A DNA stretch of 64,000 nt from Corallococcus sp. AS-1-6. Lineage in GTDB: Bacteria; Myxococcota; Myxococcia; Myxococcales; Myxococcaceae. Location: the NCBI RefSeq assembly GCF_020037015.1, contig NZ_JAIQDE010000006.1, positions 124,001 through 188,000 of the forward strand. Reading direction: 5' to 3'. The translations under genes were made by a program, and so were the position numbers. The notes under the pieces were generated by a model, which was not told the DNA's origin, did no database searches, and worked only from the letters and a program-made list of their open reading frames with translations. This document shows positions 62,091 through 64,000 of the stretch, piece by piece. How positions within the stretch are numbered: the first letter of the stretch is position 1; every line of letters begins with the position of its first letter.

Positions 62091-63179
62091 TCAGGCCGCG
62101 CCCTTCAGGAACGCGGCCAGCTTCTCGTACGCCACGGCCAGCGGAGGGATGGGCGCGCTCTCGTGGAGCTGGTGCGCCTGCGCCGTCTCACCGGGCCCGA
62201 AGTTCACCGCGTCCACGCCCCACTCGCCGAAGCGCGCCACGTCCGTCCACGCCTGCTTGGACGCGGCGGGCAGCCCCGTGAGGGACATCAGCCGCTGGAA
62301 CAGCGGGTTGCCCGCGGCCACCGGCCCGCTGGGGGAAGCGTCCGTGAACTCCACCTCCGCGCGGCCCGCCACCAGCGCCAGCACGTCCTCCTTCGCCCGC
62401 GCCACGCTCTTGCCCGGCGCGAAGCGGTAGTTGAGGTTCAGCTCGAACGCCTCCGGCACCACGTTGCGCGCCCGGCCGCCCTTGGCCAGCGTGGCGCTGA
62501 TGACCTCGTAGAAGGGGAAGCCCGCGACGTTCACCTCCACGCGCTCGCGGCCCAGCAGCTCCGTGAGCAGCGGCCCCGCCTTGTGGATGGCGTTCTCCCC
62601 CTGCCACGGCCGCGCGGAGTGCGCGCTGCGCCCCGTGAAGCGGACGGTCACCTGCATGCTGCCGACGCAGCCCACCTGCACCACGCCGTCCGTGGGCTCC
62701 ATGGCGATGCCGAACTTCACCTGGGACAGGTCCGGCCGCTTCGCGTACAGCGGGATGAGGCCGCTCTCCGCGTAGGCGCCCTCCTCGCGCTCGTACAGGA
62801 GGAAGGCCACGTTGACGGGCAGCGCGTCGCGCTTCAGGTCCTCCGCCAGCGCCATCATCACCGCGACGCCGCCCTTCATGTCGGACGCGCCCAGCCCGTG
62901 CACGCGCTCCCCTTCGATGCGCGGCGCGCGGCCCACATCCCCGGGGTGCATGGGCACCGTGTCCAGGTGGCCGATGAGCGCCACCGTGGGCCGGGGGTCC
63001 GCCAGCGAGCCCAGCAGCAGCGTGTGCCCGACGCGGAAGACCTCCTCGCGGCGGAAGTGCTTCAGCGCCCAGCCCTCCACGTGGTCCGCGATGGGACCCT
63101 CGTGGCCAATGGGGCTGTCAATGCGACACAGCTCGAGCGTCGTCTGGGCGAGTCGGGTGGCGAGGTCGATGGAGGCCAT
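62091..63179 (-). CDS. dapE: Succinyl-diaminopimelate desuccinylase (M20 family)
   Basis: This 362-residue protein starts at the ATG at 63179. DapE hydrolyses N-succinyl-LL-2,6-diaminopimelate to LL-diaminopimelate for lysine and peptidoglycan. The dizinc site motifs are present: GHLDTVP (H71, D73), GASDMKGG (D100), REEGAY (E132/E133), EPTDGVVQVGCVG, FTGRSAHSARPWQGENA and the C-terminal His in QLHESAP. M20 enzymes for other acyl-amino acids share these motifs, so the specificity is by family resemblance. No other dap gene is adjacent. Confidence 0.88.
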   Translation of the reverse strand: MASIDLATRLAQTTLELCRIDSPIGHEGPIADHVEGWALKHFRREEVFRVGHTLLLGSLADPRPTVALIGHLDTVPMHPGDVGRAPRIEGERVHGLGASDMKGGVAVMMALAEDLKRDALPVNVAFLLYEREEGAYAESGLIPLYAKRPDLSQVKFGIAMEPTDGVVQVGCVGSMQVTVRFTGRSAHSARPWQGENAIHKAGPLLTELLGRERVEVNVAGFPFYEVISATLAKGGRARNVVPEAFELNLNYRFAPGKSVARAKEDVLALVAGRAEVEFTDASPSGPVAAGNPLFQRLMSLTGLPAASKQAWTDVARFGEWGVDAVNFGPGETAQAHQLHESAPIPPLAVAYEKLAAFLKGAA

Positions 63180-63224
63180 GCGTGAAGCACCATACTCCCC
63201 GCCCGGGCCCGGGACATCGTCCCG

Positions 63225-63857
63225 TCAGGCGCCGTCCACCTGCTCCTCGAAGGACGTCGCGCCATCCAACACCGTGACGCAGATGCACGCGGGGCCCTGG
63301 AGCGCGGTGAAGTCGTGCAGCGAGCCGTCCGCCTTCTCCAGCTCGTCCCCGGGCCACACCTCGTGGCCGTTGTCCTCGCGGAAGCCGCCCTCCAGCACCA
63401 GGTTCCACTCGCGGCCCAGGTGCGCGTGGCGCGGGTAGCGGGCGCCGGGCTGAAGCCGCACGACGGCGGCCATCATCCCCTCGCGCCCGGGGCCCGTCTC
63501 CACCGGCATCAGCTCCACGCCCTCCACCGGGCCGGGCATCCACTGGGACGGCTCCGCCATGGACTCCAGCAGCTCGCGGGCCCGCGCCTCCGTCAGGTCC
63601 AGGAACGCGGCGACCTTCCCGGCCCAACGGGCGAAGCGGCCGGGGCCCTCCATCTGGCCCATCAGCCGCTGGAGCGCCCCGGCGGGGGGCGCCACCGGCT
63701 CCACGAGCGCCCCCAGCGCATCCACGGCGGGCGCCAGCCGGGCCAGCTCCGCCCGGCAGCGCGCACAGCCCTCCAGATGCCGGGCCGCGGCGTCACGCCG
63801 GGCAGGCTCCAGGGTCCCGAGCAGCCACTCGGGGAGGATGTCGTCGAGGTGGTCCAT
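63225..63857 (-). CDS. ChrR-type anti-sigma factor (zf-HC2 + cupin)
   Basis: This 210-residue protein starts at the ATG at 63857 with GGAG upstream. The N-terminal zinc-finger RHLEGCARC (H-x3-C-x2-C) binds an ECF sigma factor. A cupin domain (about 100-200) with PRHAHLGREWNLVLEGGFRE and DGSLHDFTALQGPACI provides a metal-binding His set, as in ChrR, the singlet-oxygen-responsive anti-sigma factor. No sigma gene lies beside it within the window; its partner may be outside or elsewhere. Confidence 0.9.
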   Translation of the reverse strand: MDHLDDILPEWLLGTLEPARRDAAARHLEGCARCRAELARLAPAVDALGALVEPVAPPAGALQRLMGQMEGPGRFARWAGKVAAFLDLTEARARELLESMAEPSQWMPGPVEGVELMPVETGPGREGMMAAVVRLQPGARYPRHAHLGREWNLVLEGGFREDNGHEVWPGDELEKADGSLHDFTALQGPACICVTVLDGATSFEEQVDGA

Positions 63858-63938
63858 GCTCTCCTGAAACGACGCGGCCGTGACAAGTCGCGTACAACAC
63901 CTATACGCGTCCTCGGCCGCGCCGGATTTGTCGCGGGC

Positions 63939-64000
63939 TCACACCGCGACGGCGAAGTCCCGAAGGGCGGCGTTGAGGCTGGTCTTCTGGTCGGTGGACG
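63939..64000 (-). CDS. C-terminal fragment of a gene entering from the right edge
   Basis: On the minus strand an open frame enters the window and stops at TGA (63939-63941). The visible end reads STDQKTSLNAALRDFAVAV. The length is too short for a family call; the tail resembles the C-terminus of some chemoreceptors, but this is a guess. Confidence 0.4.
   Translation of the reverse strand, partial: STDQKTSLNAALRDFAVAV

Overview
The window looks like a chromosomal segment of a high-GC myxobacterium of the Cystobacterineae (Corallococcus/Myxococcus type). This is inferred from the very GC-rich third codon positions, the abundance of two-component and one-component regulators, the lipoproteins and predicted outer-membrane proteins, a zf-HC2/ECF sigma operon, a roadblock-domain protein, and a geosmin synthase beside two family 2B encapsulin shells. 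I see no rRNA, tRNA, CRISPR array, insertion sequence or phage. Nearly all genes look intact. The first and last genes run off the ends.

Layout. 1-5.4 kb: a giant sensor protein with at least nine tandem HAMP units of exactly 276 bp (its kinase end lies outside the window), a membrane-anchored propeller-like protein and a Gly/Thr-rich secreted protein. 5.5-13.9 kb: a MerR/TipA-type regulator with a textbook 19-bp-spacer operator, rsgA, a Bor-like lipoprotein, a divergent TetR/SDR pair with a visible operator, an E2-like acyltransferase lacking the catalytic histidine, a DUF1684 protein, a roadblock protein and a PfpI-type protein. 14.1-19.7 kb: a soluble sugar dehydrogenase, a two-gene ABC exporter, and a cation/proton antiporter translationally coupled to an unusual RCK-cNMP-binding regulator. 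19.8-27.1 kb: paired lipoproteins, NTF2-like and TPR proteins, an aldehyde dehydrogenase, and a BlaI/M56-peptidase pair behind two operator palindromes. 27.3-37.6 kb: a lipoprotein, a barrel-like protein, a phospholipase D, an ECF sigma/anti-sigma/secreted-protein operon, hemF and a pilin-like protein. 37.7-48.4 kb: a hydrolase, a hybrid histidine kinase, an AttEFGH-like ABC/lipocalin operon, small lipoprotein genes and a nucleotide-sugar-type epimerase. 48.7-54 kb: glpK, phhB and envelope proteins. 54-56 kb: nrfHA for nitrite reduction to ammonia. 56.1-61.3 kb: geoA plus two encapsulin shells. 61.5-64 kb: a histone-H1-like protein, dapE, and a zf-HC2/cupin anti-sigma factor.

The most striking system is the operon geoA - shell B - shell A (minus strand, closed by a terminator). 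The bifunctional geosmin synthase carries the motif LGTSA-x-R twice, once in its interdomain linker and once at its extreme C-terminus. The N-terminal arm of shell B contains the closely related LGTQAAR. This suggests that geosmin synthesis is packaged in a two-component proteinaceous nanocompartment, and that cargo loading may imitate a shell-arm contact. Both shells carry an inserted cyclic-nucleotide-binding-like domain whose phosphate-binding signature is degenerate. By contrast, the RCK-cNMP protein at 18.6 kb retains an intact signature.
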